Below, piece by piece: positions 17,801 to 27,649 of a stretch of 62,874 nt of DNA. The notes under the pieces are model-generated. The model was not told the origin of the DNA, ran no database searches, and was given only the letters and a program-made list of their open reading frames with translations. The stretch's first letter is position 1; each line of letters begins with the position of its first letter. The translations under genes were made by a program, and so were the position numbers. The stretch is taken from NCBI GenBank assembly GCA_945860385.1, contig CAMAQD010000020.1, positions 1-62,874 of the forward strand, written 5' to 3'. The DNA comes from Flavobacterium psychrophilum. GTDB taxonomy: Bacteria > Bacteroidota > Bacteroidia > Flavobacteriales > Flavobacteriaceae.

Positions 17801-18365
17801 ATCAACAGGAGAAGACATCAATATTTTAGTGATGGATACTGAGGTGTATTCTAACACTGGTGGACAAGCCTCTAAATCGACTCCTCTTGGAGCAAGTGCT
17901 AAGTTTACAATTGGTGGTAAAAAAACAGGTAAAAAATCCCTTGCGCTTCAAGCTATTTCTTATGGAAATGTGTATGTAGCTCAAATTGCAATAGGAGCCA
18001 AAGATTTACAATCGCTTAGAGCTATTGAAGAAGCAGCGGCTTATCCTGGACCATCATTAATTATTGCTTATTCTCATTGTGGTGAACACGGTTATGAATT
18101 GAAAAACGCTATCGACCAACAAGAAAAAGCGGTAGATAGTGGCTACTGGCCATTATTTAGATTCAATCCTCTAGAATCAAAAGGCAAGAAATTCAAATTA
18201 GATTCTAAAGCGCCTAGCATTCCTTTGAGTGACTTTATGTATAATGAAGCTCGTTTTACGAGAGTTGTCAAAGAAAATGCTGAATTAGGAGCTGCATTAT
18301 TAACTCAAGCTCAAGATGAAGTAGATTCTAAATGGGAAAGATTAGAATTGTATAGAGATTTGTAA
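14826..18365 (+). CDS. nifJ: Pyruvate:ferredoxin (flavodoxin) oxidoreductase
   Basis: Single-chain PFOR of 1179 residues, the usual full length. It converts pyruvate and CoA to acetyl-CoA and CO2 and reduces ferredoxin. Domains run in order: N-terminal pyruvate-binding domain (YPITPSSPMGEHAE), gamma-like domain near residue 427 (GLGSDGTVGANK), two [4Fe-4S] motifs near 692 and 751 (CTQCNKCVAICPH, CTGCDLCVVVCP), CSGCGETPY near 823 for the TPP-proximal cluster, and the TPP motif near 975 (GGDGWAYDIGYGG). All cofactor ligands are present. It sits next to ferredoxin and kor genes, which suggests an anaerobic or microaerobic central carbon route. No Fnr-type site was found in its own upstream region. 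Confidence 0.97.
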   Translation: MKNKTFQKVICDGNEAVALIAHKTNEVCAIYPITPSSPMGEHAELYSSKGKKNIWNNIPRIVEMQSEAGAAGTVHGALQAGALTTTFTASQGLLLMIPNMYKIAGELLPCVIHVAARTVATHALSIFGDHSDVMACRQTGFSMLFGGSVQEAHDFALISQVATLNTRVPFMNIFDGFRTSHEISKIDSIPDDIIRAMMPEDKVMAHRQRSLDPDRPVLRGTTQNPDVFFQAREAANGFFDAVPAAVQNTMDEFYQHTGRKYNLFDYIGHPEAERVIIIMGSAEGPVKEALEVMLEEGEKVGVILVRLFRPFSIDAFVDALPKTVQKIAVMDRTKEPGSIGDPLYLDIVTALVESGREMPIVVGGRYGLSSKEFTPAMVKGIYDELSNKKPKNHFTIGINDDVTFRSLYYDPKFDIKGKAISCMFYGLGSDGTVGANKNSIKIIGETTDNYVQGYFVYDSKKAGAQTISHLRFGPDPINSTYLVDKADFIASHKFNFIEKFNMIADLKHGGTFLLNSPYSKEEIWARLPIQIQQGIIDKEVKFYVIDATKVAFEASLGKRANTILQTCFFAISGILPKEEAIEKIKNAIVKSYSHKGEKVVKMNFNAVDKALENLHQVDYPKVATSEKHLASAMKNAPDGFVTEVLEKILAGFGDDLPVSAFTIDGTFPTGTSQFEKSGIADFIPVWDDENLCTQCNKCVAICPHAAIRSKVVTNDELAKFPGSLKSVPAIGRPFAKENESYILQVSPEDCTGCDLCVVVCPAVSKEKENFKSINMHRKIEVDVEENVNWDHFVSLPYYDRTLLPITNVKGSQFLEPLFEFSGACSGCGETPYIKMITQLYGDSMLIANATGCSSIYGGNLPTTPYKTNEFGRGPAWANSLFEDNAEFGLGLKLGLSKKQEIAVDLLKSLEPIVGSDLVAAILNNPEDTEALKNEKFAQIDALKKILSNLGDNNENAKKLNQLTEYLRKKAVWIFGGDGWAYDIGYGGVDHVLSTGEDINILVMDTEVYSNTGGQASKSTPLGASAKFTIGGKKTGKKSLALQAISYGNVYVAQIAIGAKDLQSLRAIEEAAAYPGPSLIIAYSHCGEHGYELKNAIDQQEKAVDSGYWPLFRFNPLESKGKKFKLDSKAPSIPLSDFMYNEARFTRVVKENAELGAALLTQAQDEVDSKWERLELYRDL

Positions 18366-18417
18366 ATATCTTCTATAATTTAAAAACTGTTTAAAAAGCA
18401 GAAGATTTATTAAATTG

Positions 18418-18458
18418 AAAAACCTACTTAGGATTTAAAATCTTGGGTAGGTTTTTTT
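18418..18458 (+). terminator. Terminator after nifJ
   Basis: Stem AAAAACCTAC / GTAGGTTTTT with an inner TTAGGATTTAAAATCTTGG and a tail of eight T. It is located about 50 bases after the nifJ stop. Confidence 0.9.
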
Positions 18459-18547
18459 TATTTATGATTTTTAACTAAAAAAAGATACACACATATAACT
18501 AATAAATAAATTCACAATTATCTCATTTCCAAATTAGTTTTTTCTAA

Positions 18548-20245
<1,698 letters not shown>

Positions 20246-20359
20246 TGTTCAGTAACAATTTCAAGTGAAACTGGACTAACAAAGAAAAACAATAAACAAA
20301 AACGTTCCAAACTAAGCTTAACGCATTGGTGTTGCTCAGAAAAGGATAAAAAATTAAAA

Positions 20360-22264
20360 ATGGAAGAAAAAAAAATTGACCTCAATTCGATTATTGGTTT
20401 CGTATTGATTTTTGGAATTTTGATTTGGATAATGTATAATAACAAGCCTTCGGAAGCAACAATTGCAGCCGAAAAAGCAAAAAAAGAACTTGTTGCCAAA
20501 GAAGCTCAAGCAAAGGCAATAGCGGTAAAACCTGTTACAGCTCCAACCGTTGCTGTAGCTAGCGATTCAACGCAATTGGTTCAGTTGCAAAAAACCTTAG
20601 GTGGTTTTGCTTATTCTGCATCTCTTCCATCGGCAAAAGACAGTTTTACAACTATCGAAAATGAAAAAGTAATTCTGAAAATCGCCAACAAAGGAGGTTA
20701 TATTGTCGAAGCTACTTTAAAAAATCAAGAGAAATTTGAAAAAGGTTCGGGACAATTGGTACAATTGATAAAAGACAACAATGCCAATTTGAACATTCAA
20801 TTGCAAACCAATGATAACCGTACTTTAAATACAAAAGACCTTTATTTTGAGCCTACTTTGACCAAAGTTGGAGCAGATCAAATTCTTTCAATGAAATTGA
20901 AGGCTGGTGCCAATGAATTCTTGGAATACAAATACATCTTGAAACCAAACGATTATATGATTGGTTTTGATCTTCGTTCTCAAGGCCTTAATAAAGCTTT
21001 GAATACTGCCAAACCATTGGATCTGGAATGGAGTTTAAAAACATACAGAAACGAGAAAAGTATTTCTTATGAAGATCGATATACAGATATTCGTTACGAA
21101 TATGAAGAAGGTAAAAATAATAGTACTGGACTAGGGAAAGATACTGAAGATACACCTGTAAAAGTAAGTTACATTGCTTTTAAACAGCATTTTTTTACTA
21201 CCATTTTATTGACTGATAAGCCTTTTGAGACTTCAAAACTGCATTCAACAAAGCTAGTTAACGATGAAACAATCGATACGATTTTTACCAAACAATTGAA
21301 AGCAAACCTGCCTTTGGCATTTAGTAATGGTGAAATTGATTATAAAATGAATTGGTATTTTGGACCATCAGATTATAAAACTTTAAAACATTATGATAAA
21401 AACCTGGAAAAAATAATTCCACTAGGTTGGGGAATTTTTGGCTGGATTAATATGTTTATTTTCATTCCATTGTTTGGATTTTTAAGTACAACTATTGGAC
21501 TTTCATTAGGAATTGCGATAATTATTTTTACGATTTTGATTAAAATTGCCATGTCGCCAATTACTTTTAAATCATTCTTGTCGCAAGCCAAAATGAAAGT
21601 ATTGCGTCCGGAAATTACGGAATTGGGTGATAAATTCAAAAAAGACCCAATGAAGAAACAACAGGAAACGATGAAGTTATACAACAAAGCAGGCGTAAAT
21701 CCTATGGCAGGTTGTATTCCGGCATTGATTCAAATTCCGTTTATGTATGCTTCTTTTCAGTTTTTCCCATCTGCATTTGAGTTGAGGCAAAAAAGTTTCC
21801 TTTGGGCAGATGATTTATCTTCATTTGATGCTGTCGTTAAACTTCCATTTCACATTCCATTATACGGAAATCACATTAGTTTGTTTCCGATATTGGCAGC
21901 CGTAGCGATTTTCTTTTACATGAAAATGACTTCTGGAGACCAGCAGATGGCAGCTCCTCAGCAAGAAGGAATGCCGGATATGGCCAAAATGATGAAAATT
22001 ATGATTTATGTTTCGCCAGTTATGATGTTGATATTCTTCAATAGTTATGGTGCTGGATTGAGTTTGTATAACTTTATTTCGAATTTGATTACCATTGGAA
22101 TTATGATTGTCATCAAAAGATATTTCATCGACAGTGACAAAATTCACGCTCAAATTCAGGAAAACAAATTGAAGGAGCCAAAAAAACAAGGTAAGTTTCA
22201 ACAAAAACTGCAACAAGTTATGGAACAAGCTGAAGCTGAAAAAGCAAAAAAGGCGAAGAAATAA
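20360..22264 (+). CDS. yidC: Membrane protein insertase YidC
   Basis: Inserts and folds inner-membrane proteins. The 634-residue protein has an N-terminal helix (IIGFVLIFGILIWIMY), then a large periplasmic beta domain to about residue 350. The conserved insertase core follows (WGIFGWINMFIFIPLFGFL, AGVNPMAGCIPALIQIPFM, GAGLSLYNFISNLITIG), ending in a Lys-rich tail (EKAKKAKK). This is the long Gram-negative form. Its order after pyrG is common in Bacteroidota. Confidence 0.97.
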   Translation: MEEKKIDLNSIIGFVLIFGILIWIMYNNKPSEATIAAEKAKKELVAKEAQAKAIAVKPVTAPTVAVASDSTQLVQLQKTLGGFAYSASLPSAKDSFTTIENEKVILKIANKGGYIVEATLKNQEKFEKGSGQLVQLIKDNNANLNIQLQTNDNRTLNTKDLYFEPTLTKVGADQILSMKLKAGANEFLEYKYILKPNDYMIGFDLRSQGLNKALNTAKPLDLEWSLKTYRNEKSISYEDRYTDIRYEYEEGKNNSTGLGKDTEDTPVKVSYIAFKQHFFTTILLTDKPFETSKLHSTKLVNDETIDTIFTKQLKANLPLAFSNGEIDYKMNWYFGPSDYKTLKHYDKNLEKIIPLGWGIFGWINMFIFIPLFGFLSTTIGLSLGIAIIIFTILIKIAMSPITFKSFLSQAKMKVLRPEITELGDKFKKDPMKKQQETMKLYNKAGVNPMAGCIPALIQIPFMYASFQFFPSAFELRQKSFLWADDLSSFDAVVKLPFHIPLYGNHISLFPILAAVAIFFYMKMTSGDQQMAAPQQEGMPDMAKMMKIMIYVSPVMMLIFFNSYGAGLSLYNFISNLITIGIMIVIKRYFIDSDKIHAQIQENKLKEPKKQGKFQQKLQQVMEQAEAEKAKKAKK

Positions 22265-22277
22265 TATAATAAAGCAT

Positions 22278-22320
22278 TAAAAAATCCCGTCTTGTTTATT
22301 GAACTAGACGGGATTTTTTT
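22278..22320. terminator. Bidirectional terminator between yidC and the nucleoid protein gene
   Basis: Stem AAAAATCCCGTCT / AGACGGGATTTTT with T tracts on both strands, between two converging genes. Confidence 0.9.
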
Positions 22321-22337
22321 GTTTTTAAAGGAACTAA

Positions 22338-23396
22338 TTAACTCTTCACTTCTTTGTTGAAATAAACCAAGTAGTAATACATTTGTTTTTCTTCGTCCCA
22401 ACCTTTTTCTACATATTTTTCAGCACTTTCAGGATTGATGAAATCCATTTTGATTTGAATTTGTGTATCTAAGTTGATTACGTTTTTAATCGATTTTCTA
22501 GCATCTGAAACCGCTGCATTCGCAATGGGGAAAGTTGTCACATCTTCGATACTGTATTTTTCTCCTTTATCTACTTTGTAGTTTTTGAATTCTGGAATCA
22601 GGTCAGGATTGTCCAAAACTTCATTCAAAAAATTGCTTTCTTCAAACTGGTCGTTTTTGGCAAAATAATTCACAGAACGATTCATAAACATCACTTCTTC
22701 TTTTTTGTCTTCGGCAGGAAAAACAACATCTTTCGCAAATCCTTGACAAAATTTCAAGTATTTTTTGGTGATAAAATTCTCGTCTTCAAAGGCATCAACC
22801 GATAGGAAATGTTCCAACCAATAACGAGCATCATAACGATTGCTATCGACTGTCAGGATTTTGTAACCTTCTTCTTTTTTATAATTGAAAATGATACAGC
22901 CTTTGTCCAATTTGCTGAGGTTGATTCCGTGTTGCAAAATCATTTCCAGGTTGGATTCTTTCTCTTCAAACTGCAAGAAATCCGATTGTAATTCGCTCTT
23001 GAAAATTCCAATAGCGTCAACCACATTATTATCGATATTGACATTTGTCAAATGTGTTACATAAACCTCTCCGTTTTTGATATGAGGATGGTTCGATTGT
23101 TCGAATAAATGGGTAGTTATTTGCTTTGACACTTCGTGTAAACTGCTTGGATTTTCGAAAATCTGAGTTGCGAATTTAAACATATCATTATATTCCAAAT
23201 CGACTTCGTGGGCAAATTGAAAGTAGTTTTCTTCTTTATCTCTAAAAGGTTTAAAGAAATATTCTTTTATTAAAGGTACAATTTCATCGTTCAGTTTAAA
23301 AGGTTCTTCAGATAAAAAAATAGTCTCGTTACGGCTTTTATTCCCCACTCTGTGAATGGATAAGGTGTCAATGTGCGTATTAAATAAGTTGATCAT
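22338..23396 (-). CDS. NdpA/YejK-like nucleoid-associated protein
   Basis: A 352-residue soluble protein resembling the 37-kDa nucleoid-associated (NdpA) family across its length, with FKSELQSDFLQF, GCIIFNYKKEEGYKILTVD and SNRYDARYWLEHFL as the recognisable blocks. The role of the family is poorly known; E. coli YejK is found on the nucleoid. It is a monocistronic gene converging on yidC. No DNA-binding motif can be pointed to directly, so the family call rests on overall resemblance. Confidence 0.75.
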   Translation of the reverse strand: MINLFNTHIDTLSIHRVGNKSRNETIFLSEEPFKLNDEIVPLIKEYFFKPFRDKEENYFQFAHEVDLEYNDMFKFATQIFENPSSLHEVSKQITTHLFEQSNHPHIKNGEVYVTHLTNVNIDNNVVDAIGIFKSELQSDFLQFEEKESNLEMILQHGINLSKLDKGCIIFNYKKEEGYKILTVDSNRYDARYWLEHFLSVDAFEDENFITKKYLKFCQGFAKDVVFPAEDKKEEVMFMNRSVNYFAKNDQFEESNFLNEVLDNPDLIPEFKNYKVDKGEKYSIEDVTTFPIANAAVSDARKSIKNVINLDTQIQIKMDFINPESAEKYVEKGWDEEKQMYYYLVYFNKEVKS

Positions 23397-23418
23397 TTTT
23401 ATATATTTTTTTAGACAA

Positions 23419-23464
23419 AAGAACCAAGATGCCAGACATTTTCAAGTCTTTCATCTTGGTTCTT
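23419..23464 (-). terminator. Terminator of the acidic pRiA4b-like gene
   Basis: A 13-bp stem, AAGAACCAAGATG (23419-23431) with CATCTTGGTTCTT (23452-23464). On the minus strand it is followed by a T-containing tail. It lies 21 bases after the stop of the gene at 23485. Confidence 0.75.
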
Positions 23465-23484
23465 GATTTTTAATTTGTTATTTT

Positions 23485-24024
23485 TTAATTCCAGTTTTCT
23501 TCAAAACCATAGTCTTCAAAACTATCGTCGCCTTCAAACATATCGAGGTCTTCTTCGTCTAGGTCATCTTCAAATTCATTGTATTCTTCCTCTTCGTCCT
23601 CGGCAATAAAATGCTTTTCCATTGCTTCGGCTGGCATTTCACCAACAGAGAAAATAGTTTCGGGATACGTATTTCCAGCTACAATTTCTTCGATAGCGGC
23701 TAGTTCGACAAGGAAAGTCCACATGCTAATGAAATCGTAAACATAAATTATCTTGGTATTTTCTTTATCCAAAATATCCGAAAGCAAGTAATCGCTCATC
23801 GTTTTTTGTTCGCCTGGAATATCACCAGTATCAAACATCGGAATTTCGTCTTCTTGATTCCAAGTGTCGTCACAGGTATAAAAAGAAGCTACTTCCATAC
23901 CGTCAAATCCAAAAGAATTGAAGATGGCGTTGTGTAGATCTTCTAAAGTATCTTCGGCAAGTATCGCAATATCTCTAAAAATGTCCTCTTCGGCATCGAG
24001 AATTACTCTGAATTTATAAACCAT
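23485..24024 (-). CDS. pRiA4b ORF-3-like (IS1096 passenger-type) acidic protein
   Basis: The 179-residue protein starts with a small beta-alpha fold (MVYKFRVILDAEEDIFRDI, then LEDLHNAIFNSFGFDG). This matches the plasmid pRiA4b ORF-3-like family, which is also called IS1096 element passenger. The C-terminal 45 residues are extremely acidic (EEEEYNEFEDDLDEEDLDMF). The family name comes from mobile elements, but no transposase or inverted repeats flank the gene here, and such genes are common chromosomal genes in Flavobacteria. Function unknown. Confidence 0.75.
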   Translation of the reverse strand: MVYKFRVILDAEEDIFRDIAILAEDTLEDLHNAIFNSFGFDGMEVASFYTCDDTWNQEDEIPMFDTGDIPGEQKTMSDYLLSDILDKENTKIIYVYDFISMWTFLVELAAIEEIVAGNTYPETIFSVGEMPAEAMEKHFIAEDEEEEYNEFEDDLDEEDLDMFEGDDSFEDYGFEENWN

Positions 24025-24326
24025 AATCTTTGTTTTTTTTGAAAGGTCAAAGGTAAAATTTAATTTTAGATTTTAGATTTTAGATTTCGGATTTGTTGAA
24101 AATATTTTAAATCTTTGATTTTATAATGGTTTCCCGTTTTGAACATTTGGAGTAGATCATGCTGTGGTTGAATGGGTTCCTTTGAAATTTTTGACAAAGT
24201 TGGTGCAAGCTTATAGCCCGTACCTGTTTTAACGTATTGATATTGATTTTGTTGAGGTACAAGTTAGAAAATTAAACTTGCAGAGAATAAACTAACAAAG
24301 CCTAATCAATTAATTAGACTTTGGCG
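24025..24326. other. Intergenic region with TTTTAGA repeats and a terminator
   Basis: About 300 bases without a gene. It contains three tandem copies of a 7-base unit (TTTTAGA type, about 24065-24086). At 24297-24322 a hairpin AAAGCCTAAT / ATTAGACTTT with one mismatch-type wobble probably terminates the gene at 24327 on the minus strand. The middle part (24110-24240) shows no reading frame or RNA I recognise. Confidence 0.5.
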
Positions 24327-24722
24327 TTATTTTTTTTCTTCTGAACAGAGTCCAACAATCTCATGGAAAGTATCGTGTAAAGCAGTAATTAATTTAAAAA
24401 TGGCATCATCGGTTGCGCCAGAAGTCACTAATTTGTGTAACGCTGCACTTTGTGTTTCTAATTTACCAGCTGAGGCTAAAATGGCTTCTGTTTTAAACGC
24501 TGCGGGAATATCTGATTTTTGTAAATTGGCGGCTTTTGTCATCATTTCTTCAGAACGTGCTTTTATCGGAGCAAAATTGCCTTCTTCGGCAGGATGGAAA
24601 GTTTGTGACATTATTTCGTGAAATTCTTTTATGGCTGGCCATTTTTCAAAAGTAGATTGCGCCGAAATACTGTTGACTACTAAAATAAAAGTCAATGCTA
24701 AAAATGTTTTTAAATGTTTCAT
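24327..24722 (-). CDS. Exported small helical protein of unknown function
   Basis: A 131-residue protein with a clear signal peptide (MKHLKTFLALTFILVVNSISAQ). The mature part looks all-helical, with several His at regular places (IKEFHEIMSQTFHPAEEGNF, AALHKLVTS, LHDTFHEIVGLCSEEKK). The size and the His and Cys residues resemble four-helix periplasmic metal- or heme-binding proteins, but there is no CxxCH. The ATG lies in a 10-base tandem repeat (ATTATGAAAC twice), so a second ATG sits 10 bases upstream out of frame. No family recognised. Confidence 0.75.
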   Translation of the reverse strand: MKHLKTFLALTFILVVNSISAQSTFEKWPAIKEFHEIMSQTFHPAEEGNFAPIKARSEEMMTKAANLQKSDIPAAFKTEAILASAGKLETQSAALHKLVTSGATDDAIFKLITALHDTFHEIVGLCSEEKK

Positions 24723-24800
24723 AATGTTTCATAATGTTTATTAGTAATTGTTAAAGTGTTCAATTAATTTTTGAATATAAAAATACTTATTTTTCAGGAA

Positions 24801-25358
24801 TTAAATATTCAATTTCCGAATTACTTTCGCTGGATTTCCAACTGCTAATGAATTATCTGGAATATCTTTTGTAACCACAGAACCAGCTCCAATCACGCAA
24901 CCTTTTCCTATGGTAACTCCGGGACAAATAACGGAATTTCCTCCAATCCAGCAATCGTCTCCGATAGAAATAGGCAAGGCATTTTCGAGAGTTTTTCTTA
25001 ATTCGGCTTCAAGCGGATGGTTGGCAGTGTATATTTGGACATTAGGCGCAAAAAACACATTGTCACCAATTGTGACTTTTGCACCGTCAAGAACAACACA
25101 ATTCACATTAAAATACACATTATCGCCGCAAATAATATTGTATCCGTAATCACAAAAAAAAGGCGGTTCGATATACAAATTGGTTCCAGCGTTAGGGATT
25201 AATTCTTGGATTATTTCTCTTGCTTTTTTAGTAATTCGATATTCAATGACGTTTAATCTGTGGAGTAAATTTTTTGCTTTACGGCGTTCTTTTACTAAAA
25301 TAGGATCGCCAGCCAAGTACTGTTCTCCAGAAATCATTTTCTCTTTTTCGGTTTTCAT
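24801..25358 (-). CDS. Sugar O-acetyltransferase (Maa/NodL type)
   Basis: Hexapeptide-repeat acetyltransferase of 185 residues. The N-terminal Mac domain (MISGEQYLAGDPIL, KNLLHRLN) is followed by the left-handed beta-helix with FFCDYGYNIICGDNVYFN, the catalytic His in YTANHPLEAE, and SIGDDCWIGGNSVICPGVTIG. It transfers acetyl from acetyl-CoA to a sugar such as maltose or another glucoside. The ATG at 25358 (MKTEKEKMISGEQYL) gives the family's usual length; the frame extends 48 bases further upstream with a poor sequence. Confidence 0.92.
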   Translation of the reverse strand: MKTEKEKMISGEQYLAGDPILVKERRKAKNLLHRLNVIEYRITKKAREIIQELIPNAGTNLYIEPPFFCDYGYNIICGDNVYFNVNCVVLDGAKVTIGDNVFFAPNVQIYTANHPLEAELRKTLENALPISIGDDCWIGGNSVICPGVTIGKGCVIGAGSVVTKDIPDNSLAVGNPAKVIRKLNI

Positions 25359-25404
25359 AAAGTTTAATTGGTAATTGTAAATATAATTGAAATAAAGGAA
25401 GAAC

Positions 25405-25475
25405 ACAATTCATCCTTTGTTTTCTGCAATTCAGTCAGTATAAATTTTAAATTTTTAATAGTCATAATATATTTG
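25405..25475 (+). promoter_or_regulatory. TonB-receptor promoter with LytTR-type direct repeats
   Basis: Direct repeats ACAATTCAT (25405-25413) and GCAATTCAG (25426-25434) have a 21-bp period. They match 8 and 7 of 9 positions of the published LytTR half-site consensus [TA][AC][CA]GTTN[AG][TG]. A perfect -7 box TATATTTG ends at 25475, 70 bases from the first repeat. The same arrangement, with the same 70 and 21, precedes the DUF2141 gene. The LytTR regulator of the same cluster is the likely binder. Confidence 0.65.
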
Positions 25476-25495
25476 CTTCATCAAAAACTAAATAT

Positions 25496-27634
25496 ATGAA
25501 ACCATTTTTACATACCGCCTTTTTCTTATTCAGCATTATTGCATTTTCCCAAACTACAATTTCTGGAAAAATAATTGATATAAAAAACAATCCAATTCCC
25601 AATGCCAACGTTTATTTAGAAGGGACCTACGATGGCATTACAACTAGTGTTTTAGGTGAATTTAGTTTTTCTACTTCTTCAATTGGGAATCAAACTTTAG
25701 TTGTAAGTGTTTTGACTTTTGAAACAGTTAAAATACCAATAGTAATCGCAGATTATCAATATCAAACTATTGTTTTAAAGCAAAATACGACCCAATTAAA
25801 TGAGGTAGTTATTACCGCAGGAACTTTGGAAGCTGGAGCAAAATCGAGAGTTTCAGTTTTGAAACCTTTGGATATTTTGACAACAGCTGGAAATCCCGGA
25901 GATATTGTTTCGGCTTTGCAAACTTTGCCGGGAACTCAAGTAGTTGGCGAAAGCGGAAAATTGTTTGTTCGTGGTGGCGAGGCAAATGAAACCCAAACCT
26001 TTATTGATGGTATTCGAGTGGCGCAACCTTATCTTCAAACTGCCAATAATGTACCTACCAGAAGCACTTTTTCACCATTATTATTCAAAGGAACTACTTT
26101 TTCCACAGGAGGTTATTCGGCGGAATATGGCGAAGCACTTTCGAGTATTTTAGTGATGAATACCATTGATGAACCTGATTTAGAAAAAACAGAAATTAGT
26201 TTAATGACCGTGGGTTTGGGAGTTGGAAATACTCAAAAATGGATTAAAAATTCTTTTAGTATTAATGCCAATTACATCAATTTGCAACCCTATCAATCGT
26301 TGATGCCTGACAACATAAATTGGATAAAACCTTATGAATCTCTTGGAGGCGAAAGTGTTTTTAGACATAGTTTTGAAAGGGGAATGCTAAAGATTTATGC
26401 GTCTTTTGCAGCAGCAACTTTCGACTTAGAACAAGAAGATATCAATTTTCCTGATAATTTGCGAAATATCAATACAAATACAAATTTCTACACCAATTCT
26501 TCCTATAAAGGCAGATTTGCAAATAATTGGAAAGTTTTTGCAGGATTGAGTTATGGATACTTTCACAACAAAGGATCTTATGATGTTATAGATTATGCAA
26601 CTTCTGAGAATGCGATTCATTCAAAATTGACAATTACAAAACCAATTTCGGATGCCGTAAAAACTAGTTTTGGAGCAGATTACTTTTATACAAAATTCAA
26701 CGAAAATGTTTTCAATTTCAACAACCAATACAATTCTAATATTTTTGCTGCCTTCTCTGAAACAGATGTTTTGTTTACCAATAATTTGGTTGCAAAAGTA
26801 GGTTTGCGGTTTTCAAAAAACTATTTGTTAAACGAAAGTTCCATTTCTCCGAGATTGGCATTGGCCTATAAAGTGGCCAAAAATAAACAATTTTCATTGG
26901 CTTACGGTAACTTTGATCAGGCACCCAAAAGCGATTATTTAAAATATGCCTCTAATTTGCAATCTGAGAAAGCGCAACATTATATTTTAAATTATGAATT
27001 CAATAAAGACCGACAAATTTTTAAAGCTGAAATCTATTACAAAAAATATGACAACTTGGTAAAATATGATACAAATTCGCCAGGTTATGCAAGCGATTAT
27101 AATAATAGCGGTTCTGGATATGCGAAAGGTTTGGAGTTGTTTTGGAGAGATAGTAAAAACATAAAAAACTTTGAATATTGGATTTCCTATTCATTTATTG
27201 ATACAAAAAGAGAGTATCAAAACTTTCCAAAAGCGGTAACGCCCAACTTTGTGGCTGATCATACTATGTCGTTAGTTTCGAAATATTGGATTCAAAAATG
27301 GCGTTCGCAAATTGGAACAACTTATACTTTTGCTTCTGGAAGGCCTTACAATGACCCAAATTCAGCTGATTTTATGAGCGGAAAAACCAAAGCCTATAAC
27401 AATTTTAGTGCGAATTGGGCGTATTTGATTTCACCTCAAAAGATATTGTTTTTCTCAGTGACCAATGTTTTTGGTTTCGACAATGTATATGGTTACAATT
27501 ACGCCAATACGCCGAATTCTGCTGGTATTTATAAAAGTCAAGCAATCGTTCCCACTGCAGATCGTTTCTTTTTTGTGGGTTTCTTTTGGACAATAAGCAA
27601 GGATAAAAAAGTAAACCAGTTGGAGAATTTGTAA
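25496..27634 (+). CDS. TonB-dependent receptor with carboxypeptidase-like N-terminal domain
   Basis: Outer-membrane transporter of 712 residues. It has a signal peptide (MKPFLHTAFFLFSIIAFSQ), a carboxypeptidase D regulatory-like domain at about 22-105 (GKIIDIKNNPIPNANVYLEG), a plug domain around 115-220 (GDIVSALQTLPGTQVVGESG, LFVRGGEANETQTFIDG) and a beta-barrel to the end. It is shorter than the SusC type and has no SusD partner next to it, so it is not a classical polysaccharide locus. The substrate is unknown. It begins a same-strand cluster ending in a LytS/LytTR two-component system, which probably controls it through the repeats upstream. Confidence 0.93.
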   Translation: MKPFLHTAFFLFSIIAFSQTTISGKIIDIKNNPIPNANVYLEGTYDGITTSVLGEFSFSTSSIGNQTLVVSVLTFETVKIPIVIADYQYQTIVLKQNTTQLNEVVITAGTLEAGAKSRVSVLKPLDILTTAGNPGDIVSALQTLPGTQVVGESGKLFVRGGEANETQTFIDGIRVAQPYLQTANNVPTRSTFSPLLFKGTTFSTGGYSAEYGEALSSILVMNTIDEPDLEKTEISLMTVGLGVGNTQKWIKNSFSINANYINLQPYQSLMPDNINWIKPYESLGGESVFRHSFERGMLKIYASFAAATFDLEQEDINFPDNLRNINTNTNFYTNSSYKGRFANNWKVFAGLSYGYFHNKGSYDVIDYATSENAIHSKLTITKPISDAVKTSFGADYFYTKFNENVFNFNNQYNSNIFAAFSETDVLFTNNLVAKVGLRFSKNYLLNESSISPRLALAYKVAKNKQFSLAYGNFDQAPKSDYLKYASNLQSEKAQHYILNYEFNKDRQIFKAEIYYKKYDNLVKYDTNSPGYASDYNNSGSGYAKGLELFWRDSKNIKNFEYWISYSFIDTKREYQNFPKAVTPNFVADHTMSLVSKYWIQKWRSQIGTTYTFASGRPYNDPNSADFMSGKTKAYNNFSANWAYLISPQKILFFSVTNVFGFDNVYGYNYANTPNSAGIYKSQAIVPTADRFFFVGFFWTISKDKKVNQLENL

Positions 27635-27649
27635 AACTGCCGTGGTGTA

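Noticed and set aside
23485..24024. An IS1096-type insertion sequence
   Set aside because: The protein family name comes from an insertion sequence passenger gene, but there is no transposase, no inverted repeat and no target duplication around this gene.
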